DNA of 64,000 bases, taken from NCBI RefSeq assembly GCF_005434915.1, contig NZ_SKCG01000002.1, forward strand, positions 60,852 to 124,851, written 5' to 3'. This document shows, in pieces, positions 45,626 to 55,340 of this stretch. Positions within the stretch are counted from its first letter, which is position 1; every line of letters starts with the position of its first letter. Below the pieces are notes generated by a model, which did no database searches, was not told the DNA's origin, and saw only the letters and a list, made by a program, of their open reading frames with translations. This DNA comes from Aurantiacibacter suaedae (lineage in GTDB: Bacteria; Pseudomonadota; Alphaproteobacteria; Sphingomonadales; Sphingomonadaceae). A program made the position numbers and the translations under genes.

Positions 45626-46710
45626 AATCCTTCGAGGAAATCCGCGCCGAGACGGCTGTCGGGTTTGGCGGATTCCGTGTCCGGCCCTTCAGATGGTTCG
45701 GCTGATCCATTCAGCGCAGCCGCGCGCTCCGCGATTGCGGCTCTGACCGTAGGATCGGGCTGCCATGCACCTGTCTGCGGTGCGCTCGGCGCAGGCGGCG
45801 GTGTAGCAGGGGCGGCGGCGGGACGTTCCGACTCCGTTCGTGGCTCTGCGACTGCTGGTGCTGCTGAGCGGTCCAGCGCCGCGGCACGCGCTGCAATCGC
45901 CGCGCTGACGGAGGGGTCAGGCTGCCAACCGCCGGATCCCGGCTCGCTGGACGCAGGTGTCGGAGCAACGCTTGCTGGTTGAGCCGCCACCCGGCGCGTT
46001 GGCATTGCAGGCGTAGGAAGCTGCTGACGAGGCCCGGGCCGCTCGGACGTTGCAACCGGCGGCAGTTGCTCCTGCACTGCTTGCGGAATGCGGGGCGCTG
46101 GCGTGGCACTTGCAGGCAATTCTTGCACCGGTTGCGAACGAGCTGCTGCTGCAGGCGTAGCAAGCGCTGGCAACTCCTGTGGCGACTGCGCCGTCGACGC
46201 TGGCGCGGGAGCAGCTACTCCGCGCTCGGGCACTGCCAACCGCGTCGGCATGGTCTGGGCATTGTCGCGGTCGTAAAGTCGGCTCTTGTCGAACGGGCCG
46301 ACTTCGGTGGTCGGCGCCACGCGCACAAGCGGAAGCGGTGCGAAGCCGGTATCGACATAGGTCAGTTCCGCCCTCCTCTCGCCGGTGATGCGGAAACGCA
46401 ATACTTCGGGCAAGGAGCGCGGGCGCGGGTCGTTGAACGTCAGCCGCAAGGCATCGCCCTGAATGCTTGCGCTGCGCGACGTCACCTCGGCCTGCCCTTC
46501 GAGATTCGAGAAGATCACACCGTTGTTGCGATAGCTGCGCGGGCGAGCCCAGACGCCGCTCCATTCACCCTCGCCCGTCTGTTGCAGGTCGAAGCGGAAG
46601 ATCGTCGTGTCGTTGATCCTCAACGCCCAGCTGCCGTCCAGTGTCTCGGCAGAGGCCGCAGCGGGCAGCAGCAACAGGGCGGCAAAGGCGAGCGCTAGAC
46701 GATTCAGCAT
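45622..46710 (-). CDS. Exported Pro/Ala-rich protein of unknown function
   Basis: A 362-residue secreted protein (signal peptide about 1-22, LPAAASA). Residues 25-150 form a folded domain (TLDGSWALRINDTTIFRFDL, RSYRNNGVIFSNLEGQAEV, LRFRITGERRAELTYVDTGF) that looks like a beta-sandwich. From about 165 the protein is low-complexity, rich in Pro, Ala, Gln and Thr, with a duplicated segment GWQPDPSVSAAIAARAAALD / AWQPDPTVRAAIAERAAALN. ATG at 46710 is preferred (AGGAG before it). It converges on the IclR gene with a 4-base overlap. Family not recognised. Confidence 0.72.
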   Translation of the reverse strand: MLNRLALAFAALLLLPAAASAETLDGSWALRINDTTIFRFDLQQTGEGEWSGVWARPRSYRNNGVIFSNLEGQAEVTSRSASIQGDALRLTFNDPRPRSLPEVLRFRITGERRAELTYVDTGFAPLPLVRVAPTTEVGPFDKSRLYDRDNAQTMPTRLAVPERGVAAPAPASTAQSPQELPALATPAAAARSQPVQELPASATPAPRIPQAVQEQLPPVATSERPGPRQQLPTPAMPTRRVAAQPASVAPTPASSEPGSGGWQPDPSVSAAIAARAAALDRSAAPAVAEPRTESERPAAAPATPPPAPSAPQTGAWQPDPTVRAAIAERAAALNGSAEPSEGPDTESAKPDSRLGADFLEGF

Positions 46711-46751
46711 GGGGCTTCTCCTGCCAAGCAACGCCCCCCATTGGCAAATGA

Positions 46752-46783
46752 AAAGGGCGCCCCGCTCACACGGGACGCCCTTT
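46752..46783 (-). terminator. Rho-independent terminator of ligM
   Basis: Stem AAAGGGCG-C-CCCG / CGGG-A-CGCCCTTT with a 6-base loop (CTCACA region). On the minus strand it runs into TTTT and lies 24 bases after the ligM stop. Confidence 0.8.
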
Positions 46784-46807
46784 CAATTTGGCTAGTGCCG
46801 TAAGGCC

Positions 46808-48232
46808 TTAGCTGTTGGCGCCAACGCCTGCGGCGCGCCAGCTGTCGGCATAGGCCGTGCGGGCGACGTTCGAGTAAGGCACCGGCGAGATGACGGCCTT
46901 GATCTCGGTCTGCACGTGCGGCTCGACGGTCGGCTTGGTGGTGCCGCCGTTCGGCTCGCCCCACACCAGCTTCACTTCCTTGCCCATCTCGACCTCATCG
47001 GGGTCGATCATGGCGAGGGTGAGCATCTTGCCTTCGTTCGACGAGTAGCCGACCCAGGTCGAAACACCGATGACCTTGCCGTCGGCGTTCTTCACTTCGT
47101 CGAACGGGTGCATGGCATAGACCGCGCTCGGGAATTCGAAGTACTTGGCCCGGTCGCCCTCGGCATAAAGCGAGGAGAGCACGCGCAGCATGTCTTCGTC
47201 GTCGAGCGCCAGCGTGACCTTCTGCTTGTGCTTCTCGCCAGCCATCTTTTCGAGTGCCTCGCGGCCCACGAAGTCGTGGTCGAACTTGACGATGTGGCCA
47301 TAGCCGATGTCCCACGGCGTGAGGTAGTAGCCCTCGATGCTGTCAGGAACGTAGCTGCCGCCGATCGAGCACTTGCCGGCATAGCTATCGGCCCCCGCCC
47401 AAGCACGGAAGTCCTTCATCATCTGGCTGTCGCCGGTGAAGAACGCGGGCAGCGGCGAAGGCAGCCAGCCCGATTCAAGCGTGTTCGACGAATAGGCACG
47501 GCCGCCGACCAGCGTCAGGCCGTCGTTCTTGCCAGCTTCGACCAGCGCCGAGTGCACGGCTTCGTAGTCAGCCCAAGGGCCGAACAGTTCGTAGCCCGGC
47601 TGGCCGGCCATGCCGTGACGCAGCGCGATCACGTCTTTGCCGCCAATATCGATGTGGGCCATGTTGAAGAACTTGAGGTCAGGCGCGTCCTTGCCCATGG
47701 CCTGCGACAGGATCTTCATCGCGTTCGGGCCCTGGAGCTGGAAGCGATAGTTCTTGCGAACGCCATCGCTGCGCATCGCGGTGCGCTCGTCACGCTCCAC
47801 GGTCACGTCCCACTTGCTGCCGTCGGGCTTGGGATACTGGGCGTGGAACTCGACCCATTCGATGGCAGGCGCGCGGCCGACCAGCGAGAATTCTTCCTCG
47901 TCGAGGTAGAACAGGATCACGTCGCCGATCACATAGCCTTCAGGCGTGACGGGCACGTACTGCTTGGCCTTGTTAACGGCGAAGTTCTTGAACGAGTTGA
48001 TCGCGGTGTACTCGAGCAGCGCCTTGGCTTCCGGGCCGCGCACGTACAGTTCGACCATGTGGTAGCTCTGGTTGAACAGCACGGCGGTCTTGGCCCATGC
48101 GCGCTGCTCGTTGCGCCAGTTCGAATATTCGGCGGGAACGCCCGGATAGGGGTTAGGGCCAAGCTGCTGGTTGCGCAGGAATTCGACGACATCGCCCTTC
48201 GAATCCAGCTTCTGCTGAAGGTTCTCACTCAT
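46808..48232 (-). CDS. ligM: Tetrahydrofolate-dependent aromatic O-demethylase (LigM/DesA type)
   Basis: A 474-residue GcvT-fold enzyme that moves the O-methyl of vanillate, 3-O-methylgallate (LigM) or syringate (DesA) to tetrahydrofolate. Sequence blocks of sphingomonad LigM are recognisable: KQYVPVTPEGYVIGD, LVGRAPA, RHGMAGQPGYE, SSNTLESGWLPSPLPA and GGTTKPTVEPH. Counterparts of residues I recall as important in LigM are present: Tyr29 (NPYPG), Arg120 (VGRAP) and Tyr247 (RAYSSN). It lies downstream of an alpha/beta hydrolase gene and divergent from metF-folD, which regenerate the folate. LigM or DesA specificity cannot be decided from sequence alone. Confidence 0.9.
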   Translation of the reverse strand: MSENLQQKLDSKGDVVEFLRNQQLGPNPYPGVPAEYSNWRNEQRAWAKTAVLFNQSYHMVELYVRGPEAKALLEYTAINSFKNFAVNKAKQYVPVTPEGYVIGDVILFYLDEEEFSLVGRAPAIEWVEFHAQYPKPDGSKWDVTVERDERTAMRSDGVRKNYRFQLQGPNAMKILSQAMGKDAPDLKFFNMAHIDIGGKDVIALRHGMAGQPGYELFGPWADYEAVHSALVEAGKNDGLTLVGGRAYSSNTLESGWLPSPLPAFFTGDSQMMKDFRAWAGADSYAGKCSIGGSYVPDSIEGYYLTPWDIGYGHIVKFDHDFVGREALEKMAGEKHKQKVTLALDDEDMLRVLSSLYAEGDRAKYFEFPSAVYAMHPFDEVKNADGKVIGVSTWVGYSSNEGKMLTLAMIDPDEVEMGKEVKLVWGEPNGGTTKPTVEPHVQTEIKAVISPVPYSNVARTAYADSWRAAGVGANS

Positions 48233-48265
48233 ACTACTGTCCTCTCCTCGAGGGTTGCGGGTTGA

Positions 48266-48967
48266 TCAGGTTGCCGGCGTTGCAAGCCAGCGGGTTATGG
48301 CTTCGTTGACCGCTTCCGGGGCTTCGAGCTGGATCATGTGTCCAGCCCCCGGCACGACAACGAGTTGCGAATTGGCGATAGATGCGGCGATCTGCTCGTG
48401 CTGCGCGGGCGGCGCCCAGGCGTCGAGCTCGCCGGTCATCACCAGCGTCGGGCAGGTGATCGAGGCAAGCACGCTGTCGACCTCGGGCCGGGTAACGAGC
48501 GCATTGATCTGCGCATCGAAAATGTCCTGCCCCATAGCGAGCGACATGGCGCGCATCGGATCGTAAAGCTCGGGCTTGGCGCGGTTGGCTTCAGCCACCA
48601 TCGGTGGGAGCCACTGGTCGACCAATGCTTCGAAACCGTGATCGTAGCCGACCTGCTTCAAAGCGTCGCGCTTGGCCGGTTCGCCTTCCTTCAAGGGATG
48701 GATGCCCGTGCTGACCAGCGCGAGGCGGCGCACGCGTTCAGGCGCCATCCGGTAAAGCTCAAGCGCGACGCGGCCGCCCATCGAATGGCCGAACAGGTCA
48801 AACTGCTTGGCCCCCAGCCGGTCGGCATCGGCCAAAGCGACTCGGGCCATCTCTTTAAGGCTGTCGGCCATGCCGTAAGAATCGACCGCGTGCGAATCAG
48901 CAAAAGCAGCAGTTTGCGGCGCATAGATGCTCGCATCACAGATCAGGCCTGGCAGGAAAATCAGCAT
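48266..48967 (-). CDS. Alpha/beta hydrolase
   Basis: A 233-residue hydrolase without a signal peptide. Nucleophile elbow FGHSMGGRV near residue 80, acid in TGELDAWAP, His in GAGHMIQLEAP. Short length and pattern resemble enol-lactone hydrolases or small esterases. It is the first gene of the operon with ligM (33 bases between). It may release a methoxylated aromatic acid from an ester, or act on a ring-cleavage product. The ATG at 48967 lacks a strong ribosome site. Confidence 0.83.
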   Translation of the reverse strand: MLIFLPGLICDASIYAPQTAAFADSHAVDSYGMADSLKEMARVALADADRLGAKQFDLFGHSMGGRVALELYRMAPERVRRLALVSTGIHPLKEGEPAKRDALKQVGYDHGFEALVDQWLPPMVAEANRAKPELYDPMRAMSLAMGQDIFDAQINALVTRPEVDSVLASITCPTLVMTGELDAWAPPAQHEQIAASIANSQLVVVPGAGHMIQLEAPEAVNEAITRWLATPAT

Positions 48968-49011
48968 GGTAGGAAGACCGAAATTGCCTCTCTCTTCGCG
49001 TTCTTGAAAAT

Positions 49012-49025
49012 TTCATCTATACGAA
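49012..49025. promoter_or_regulatory. Probable IclR operator 2 (TTCATCTATACGAA)
   Basis: A 14-base motif in the divergent promoter between the hydrolase-ligM operon (44 bases before its start) and metF (97 bases before its start). It matches the dyad at 43697-43710 at 12 of 14 positions on the opposite strand. Confidence 0.55.
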
Positions 49026-49122
49026 TAACCACCACGCCGCTAGGGGCTTTCTATCGAGAGATCAATTGGCCTACAGCGTGGCGCGAGCGCACGATTCTGT
49101 GGCCCGAGAGGAGAGACAAGCG

Positions 49123-49995
49123 ATGTCCTACGCCGCCATTCACCCCAACTGGGAAAAACCCGCCTCGAACATGGTCGATGGCTATTCGCTGGAGATGACC
49201 GCGAAGGAAATCGAAGGCCTGAAGGAAGCGGCCCCGCTGATCCGCCCCAACACGCAGGTCGCCGTCACCTTCTTGCCCGGTGAAGAGCTGTCGCAGCGCG
49301 TCGAGGCCGCCGTGCTGGTGCGCGAGCTCGGGTTCGAGCCGATCGTCCACCTCTCGGCCCGCCGCATCGAAAGCGAGGAGCAGCTTGACTGGTATCTTGG
49401 CGAGATCACCCAGAAGGCAGGCGTGAAGCGCGTCTTCATCATTGCGGGCGATCCGCCCGAGGCTGAAGGCCCTTACGAGAACTCGCTGCAGATCATCGAA
49501 TCGGGCCTGCTCGAAAAGCACGGCATCACCATCGTTGGCGTGGGCGGCCACCCCGAAGGACACCCCAACAACTCCGCCGAAGAGCTGTGGGTGTGGATGC
49601 AGAAGAAGCTCGACGCCGTTCGCGCCCATGGCATGACCCCGCTGGTCGTCACCCAGTTCGCCTTCGATGACGATGCAATTGTCGAGTGGATCGGTGAAAT
49701 GCGCGACCGCGGCATCGACGTTCCGGTGCGCCTCGGCGTGCCCGGCCCGGCCGGGATCAAGCGCCTGCTCGGCTTTGCCAAGCGCTGCGGCGTGGGTGCC
49801 TCGGCTTCGGTCATGAAGAAGTATGGCATCAGCATCACCAACCTGATCGGCAGCGCCGGGCCGGATAAGCTGGTCGGCAATCTCGAAGAGAAGCTGACCG
49901 AGCGCCACGGCCGGGTGCGCCTGCATTTCTATCCGTTCGGCGCGCTCAAGGCATCGGCCGAGTGGATCAACGACTACGACGCCAAGCACAGCTAA
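49123..49995 (+). CDS. metF: Methylenetetrahydrofolate reductase family (MetF)
   Basis: A 290-residue flavin-dependent folate reductase-type barrel. Motifs are HLSARRI, FIIAGDPPEAEGPYENSL, GVGGHPEGHPN and TQFAFDDD, matching the MetF family. Beside ligM it would run in the oxidative sense, turning 5-methyl- into 5,10-methylene-tetrahydrofolate. Start at 49123 is chosen for GAGGAGAG upstream; an earlier TTG at 49066 has no site. folD follows after 25 bases. It is of the LigM-associated type and is not necessarily the biosynthetic MetF. Confidence 0.86.
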   Translation: MSYAAIHPNWEKPASNMVDGYSLEMTAKEIEGLKEAAPLIRPNTQVAVTFLPGEELSQRVEAAVLVRELGFEPIVHLSARRIESEEQLDWYLGEITQKAGVKRVFIIAGDPPEAEGPYENSLQIIESGLLEKHGITIVGVGGHPEGHPNNSAEELWVWMQKKLDAVRAHGMTPLVVTQFAFDDDAIVEWIGEMRDRGIDVPVRLGVPGPAGIKRLLGFAKRCGVGASASVMKKYGISITNLIGSAGPDKLVGNLEEKLTERHGRVRLHFYPFGALKASAEWINDYDAKHS

Positions 49996-50020
49996 GCTGC
50001 GCACAAGCGAAGGAACCAAC

Positions 50021-50950
50021 ATGGCCGATATCATCGATGGCCGCGCGGTGGCGCGCGACCTGGACGAAAAGACCAAGGCGCGCGTCGATGCGCTGGTGGC
50101 AGCCGGGCACCCGCGCCCAGGCCTGACCGTGATCCTGGTGGGCGAGGACGGCGCGAGCCAGGTCTATGTCCGCAGAAAGATCAAGGCGTGCGAAAAGGTG
50201 GGCATCACCTCGAGTGAGCACCGCCTGCCCGCCGACACCAGCCAGGAAGATCTGCTCAAGCTGATCGACCAGCTGAACCACGACGACACCGTGCACGGCA
50301 TCCTGTGCCAGGTGCCCCTGCCCGAGCATATCGACACGCGCCTCGTTCTCCGCTCGATCAACCCGGACAAGGATGTCGACGGGTTCCACCCGGTCAATGT
50401 CGGGCGCCTCAGCACCGGCACCGGCGGCATCGTACCCTGCACACCGCTGGGCGTTATGATCCTGCTTGAGAGCGTAATCGACGATCTCAAAGGCAAGGAC
50501 GCGGTGGTGATCGGCAAGTCGAACATCGTCGGCAAGCCGGTGGCGAACCTGCTGCTCGATGCCGAGTGCACCGTCACCGTCACCCACATCTACACCCACA
50601 ACCTGCCCGCCATCGCCAAGAAGGCCGACATCATCGTCGCCGCTGCCGGTGCGCCGGAGCTGGTCAAGGGGAGCTGGGTGAAGGACGGCGCGGTTATCAT
50701 CGACGTCGGCATCACCCGCATCATGGACGAGACCACCGGCAAGGAGAAGCTGGTGGGCGACGTGGCCTTCGACGAATGCCAGCACGCCAAGGCGATCACG
50801 CCCGTGCCCGGCGGCGTCGGCCCGATGACGATTGCCTGCCTGCTCGCGAACACCGTGCAGGCGGCCGAGCGCGTGGCTGAAGGAAGCGACAACGGCGAGA
50901 GCGACTATGCCGATGCGCCCGATCGCTCTATGCACTCTTCCAAGAGCTAA
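50021..50950 (+). CDS. folD: Methylenetetrahydrofolate dehydrogenase / cyclohydrolase
   Basis: A 309-residue FolD: active-site YVRRKIKACEKVGI with the catalytic Lys, PLPEHIDTR, DVDGFHPVNVG, and the NADP loop GKSNIVGKPVANLL. It converts 5,10-methylene- to 10-formyl-tetrahydrofolate. It is in one operon with metF, completing two steps of methyl oxidation from LigM. The C-terminal 15-20 residues are Ser-rich and slightly longer than usual. A FolD copy is usually also essential; whether this is the only one cannot be seen here. Confidence 0.95.
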   Translation: MADIIDGRAVARDLDEKTKARVDALVAAGHPRPGLTVILVGEDGASQVYVRRKIKACEKVGITSSEHRLPADTSQEDLLKLIDQLNHDDTVHGILCQVPLPEHIDTRLVLRSINPDKDVDGFHPVNVGRLSTGTGGIVPCTPLGVMILLESVIDDLKGKDAVVIGKSNIVGKPVANLLLDAECTVTVTHIYTHNLPAIAKKADIIVAAAGAPELVKGSWVKDGAVIIDVGITRIMDETTGKEKLVGDVAFDECQHAKAITPVPGGVGPMTIACLLANTVQAAERVAEGSDNGESDYADAPDRSMHSSKS

Positions 50951-50971
50951 CTGCCCCGCGAAAGGTGCTGA

Positions 50972-52446
<1,475 letters not shown>

Positions 52447-52450
<4 letters not shown>

Positions 52451-53211
52451 GCAGCCAAGACCGTATCTGGACCGCCGGCCTGCTGGTGATCGGCGACGAG
52501 ATCCTCTCCGGCCGCACCCACGACAAGAACATCGCCCAGATTGCCAGCTGGTTGCAGGTGCAGGGCATTCGCCTGACCGAAGCGCGGGTGGTGTCGGACA
52601 ATATGGACGCAATCGTGGCCGCAGTGAATGCGCTGCGCGCAAGCTACGACTATCTGTTCACCACCGGCGGGATCGGCCCCACCCATGACGACATCACGGT
52701 CGACGCGGTGGCGCAGGCGCTGGGCGTGCCGGTGGTCGTCCATCCCGAAGCGCGCGCAATCCTCGAAGACTATTACGCCGATAAGCCCGGCGGTCTCACC
52801 GAGGCGCGGCTGCGCATGGCGCGCGTGCCCGAGGGGGCTAGCCTCATTCCCAACCGGATGTCGGCCGCGCCGGGTATCAAGTGGGGCAATGTCCATATCA
52901 TGGCCGGCGTGCCCACGATCACCGCGCAGATGCTCGATGCGCTCACCGGTACGCTCGAAGGCGGAAAGGTGCTCTTGAGCGAGACGCTGGGCAGCTGGGT
53001 CGCCGAGAGTGAGGTGGCCGAGATCCTGCGCCGCATCGAAAAGGCGCACGAGGCGATCCAGATCGGCAGCTATCCATTCTTCCGCGAGGGGCGAACGGGC
53101 GCGAATTTCGTGATCCGCTCGACCGACGCAGAGGTTCTGCGCGCGGCGTCGCAGGAGCTGACCCAGGCGCTCGAAGCGGCGGGTTACCCTTGCTCCATTG
53201 GCGGCATCTAA
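52447..53211 (+). CDS. CinA-like molybdopterin-binding-domain protein
   Basis: A 254-residue protein with the CinA N-terminal (MoaB/Mog-like) domain: GDEILSGRTHDKN, TTGGIGPTHDDIT and APGIKWGNVHIMAGVP. It lacks the C-terminal nicotinamide-mononucleotide deamidase domain of long CinA, so it is the short form. GTG start inside the monooxygenase stop (GTGA). Members of this short group are often called competence/damage-inducible A-like; the actual role is uncertain. A strong terminator follows. Confidence 0.85.
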
Positions 53212-53224
53212 ACTGCGCATAACA

Positions 53225-53256
53225 AAAGGGCCGGCGGTACGCACCGCCGGCCCTTT
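53225..53256. terminator. Bidirectional terminator
   Basis: Perfect 14-bp stem AAAGGGCCGGCGGT / ACCGCCGGCCCTTT with a 4-base loop ACGC. It lies between the convergent CinA-like gene and rplA and can end transcripts from both sides. Confidence 0.9.
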
Positions 53257-53296
53257 GCTGTCACCTCGCTCAATAGCGAGACGATAATAGCCAGGC

Positions 53297-53989
53297 TTAG
53301 GCGCCCTCGATCTCGGCGAGGTCGACCTTCAGGCCCGGGCCCATGGTGCTGGTCAGCGAGACCTTGCGCACATACTTGCCCTTCGCGCCCGACGGTTTGG
53401 CCTTCACGACCGCCTGAGTCAGCGCCTCGAAGTTGGCTTTCAGCGCATCGTCATCAAACGAGAGCTTGCCGATGCCCGAATGGATGATGCCCTGCTTTTC
53501 AACGCGGAACTCGACCTGGCCGCCCTTGGCGTCCTTCACGGCCTGCTCCACGTTCGGAGTCACGGTGCCGAGCTTCGGGTTCGGCATCAGGCCCTTGGGG
53601 CCCAGCACCTTACCGAGACGGCCGACAACGCCCATCATGTCCGGCGTGGCGATCACGCGGTCATAGTCGAGGTTGCCGTTCTGCATGTCTTCCATCAGGT
53701 CTTCGGCGCCAACCTTGTCGGCACCGGCGGCCAGCGCCTTCTCGGCATTGTCACCGCGCGCGAACACGGCGACCTTGGCGGTCTTGCCGGTGCCCGAGGG
53801 CAGCGAAATCATGCCGCGGACCATCTGGTCGGCGTGGCGCGGATCGACGCCAAGGTTCATGGCGACTTCGACGGTTTCGTCGAACTTGCCCTTGTGTTCA
53901 CGCAGCACGGAAAGCGCTTCGGAAACGGTGTAGAGCTTCTCAGCGTCGAGCGTGGCGACGGTCTGCTGCTTCTTGGTCTGCTTGGCCAT
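53297..53989 (-). CDS. rplA: 50S ribosomal protein L1
   Basis: L1, 230 residues, binds 23S rRNA at the L1 stalk and can repress its own operon. Sequence [35 protein letters not shown] and [12 protein letters not shown] are family signatures. Directly after rplK (4 bases between). Length normal. Confidence 0.97.
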   Translation of the reverse strand: MAKQTKKQQTVATLDAEKLYTVSEALSVLREHKGKFDETVEVAMNLGVDPRHADQMVRGMISLPSGTGKTAKVAVFARGDNAEKALAAGADKVGAEDLMEDMQNGNLDYDRVIATPDMMGVVGRLGKVLGPKGLMPNPKLGTVTPNVEQAVKDAKGGQVEFRVEKQGIIHSGIGKLSFDDDALKANFEALTQAVVKAKPSGAKGKYVRKVSLTSTMGPGLKVDLAEIEGA

Positions 53990-53993
53990 GTGC

Positions 53994-54425
53994 TTAGCCC
54001 TCCACCACTTCGAGGCCCATCGAACGGGCCGAGCCCGCGATGATCTTCATGGCCTGATCGATGTCGTTCGCGTTGAGATCCTTCATCTTGGTCTCGGCGA
54101 TTTCCTTGACCTGCGAGACGGTCACCTTGCCGGCGACAGCCTTGCCCGGCTCCTTCGAACCCGACTTCAGGTTCGCGGCCTTCTTCAGCAGGAAGCTGGC
54201 GGGCGGGGTCTTGGTGATGAAGGTGAAGGAACGGTCGGCATAGACGGTGATCTTCGTCGGGATCGGCATGCCCTTTTCAAGGCTGTCGGTCGCGGCGTTG
54301 AACGCCTTGCAGAATTCCATGATGTTGACACCGCGCTGACCCAGCGCCGGGCCGATCGGCGGCGAGGGGTTGGCAGCGCCGGCGGGCACCTGAAGGTTGA
54401 TGTAACCTTCGATCTTCTTGGCCAT
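53994..54425 (-). CDS. rplK: 50S ribosomal protein L11
   Basis: L11, 143 residues, at the GTPase-associated centre. Reads [40 protein letters not shown] and [14 protein letters not shown] at 54425 has a perfect AAGGAGG before it; a longer in-frame reading to 54587 covers a repeat and is rejected. The usual upstream genes nusG and secE are 2.6 kb away, with two unrelated genes between. Confidence 0.97.
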   Translation of the reverse strand: MAKKIEGYINLQVPAGAANPSPPIGPALGQRGVNIMEFCKAFNAATDSLEKGMPIPTKITVYADRSFTFITKTPPASFLLKKAANLKSGSKEPGKAVAGKVTVSQVKEIAETKMKDLNANDIDQAMKIIAGSARSMGLEVVEG

Positions 54426-54446
54426 GGTGGCCTCCTTTTTCTCACT

Positions 54447-54476
54447 GTCGTCCTTCGACAAGCTCAGGATGAGCGG
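54447..54476. repeat. Family-2 repeat
   Basis: GTCGTCCTTCGACAAGCTCA followed by GGATGAGCGG, in the leader of rplK. Related to copies at 35281 and 31084. Sphingomonad genomes carry many such dyads. Confidence 0.6.
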
Positions 54477-54632
54477 ATCCAAGGACTCATGGTAAGCGGT
54501 CAAACGGTGGCTGGGCCACCTCCCGCGCGAAGCACCCTTTCGGGATCGCGCGCACATACCGAAATTGTCGGGGAATGCAAGCGCCATGGTCTTTAACGCA
54601 GGCCTAACCTCGCGCGGCCTAAGGCTCTGGCC

Positions 54633-55340
54633 ATGACCACCCGCCCCTCACCCCTGCGCCTTCTGCTCCACATCGTGCTGGTGGCGCTCGCCTATGTCGC
54701 GGCTTCCACTGTTCCGGTGCTGGCGCTCGGGCAGACTTCCGCCGGACTGGCGCTCTCAAGCCCAGCGGGAATGCTCGGCGGCGTCGGTGCGGCATGGCTG
54801 ATTCTCCGCCGCCCGGGTACCTTCGCAACGGCGCTCGGTCTCATACAAGTAGCGAGCTGGCCACGCACGCTGGCGCTGGCGGCGCTTGCGGCAGGCGGGA
54901 CCTTTGCGATCTTTTCGGTCGACGGCGCGGCCCTCCGGCTGGTCGGCCTGCCCTCCCCCGCCGTGGGCGAGACCATCGCGCTCGCCACCCAAAGCCCCGC
55001 ACACCTCGCCATGTGGATCGTTCTCGTCGCATGGCTCGGCGCGGGGTTCGGCGAAGAGGTGCTGTGGCGCGGCTTCCTGATCGACCGCCTTGCCCGCCTG
55101 CCCGCCTTGGCCCGCTCGCCGATGGCGGTGCTGGTGGTGCAGGCGGCGGTGTTCGGGCTCGCCCACGCCTATCAGGGCGCAGCGGGCGTGGTGATTACCG
55201 GCCTCATCGGGCTGTGGTTCGGCCTGATCCGGCACGTGGCAGGCGGCGCGATCTGGGCGGGCGCGATCGGCCATGCCGCCGTCGACACCGTGATGCTCAG
55301 CCTAGGCTATGCGCAGGAGACGGGCTTGATCGGGCCTTAG
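54633..55340 (+). CDS. CPBP-family intramembrane metalloprotease
   Basis: A 235-residue membrane protein with about 7-8 helices and the CPBP (CAAX-protease and bacteriocin-processing, Abi) motifs: [13 protein letters not shown] near residue 145 (EExxxR), FGLAHAY near 175, and HAAVD near 215. These residues form the zinc site. Roles in this family range from bacteriocin self-immunity to processing of membrane proteins. It overlaps the convergent M20 gene by 4 bases and lies between rplK and nusG. Confidence 0.88.
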   Translation: MTTRPSPLRLLLHIVLVALAYVAASTVPVLALGQTSAGLALSSPAGMLGGVGAAWLILRRPGTFATALGLIQVASWPRTLALAALAAGGTFAIFSVDGAALRLVGLPSPAVGETIALATQSPAHLAMWIVLVAWLGAGFGEEVLWRGFLIDRLARLPALARSPMAVLVVQAAVFGLAHAYQGAAGVVITGLIGLWFGLIRHVAGGAIWAGAIGHAAVDTVMLSLGYAQETGLIGP

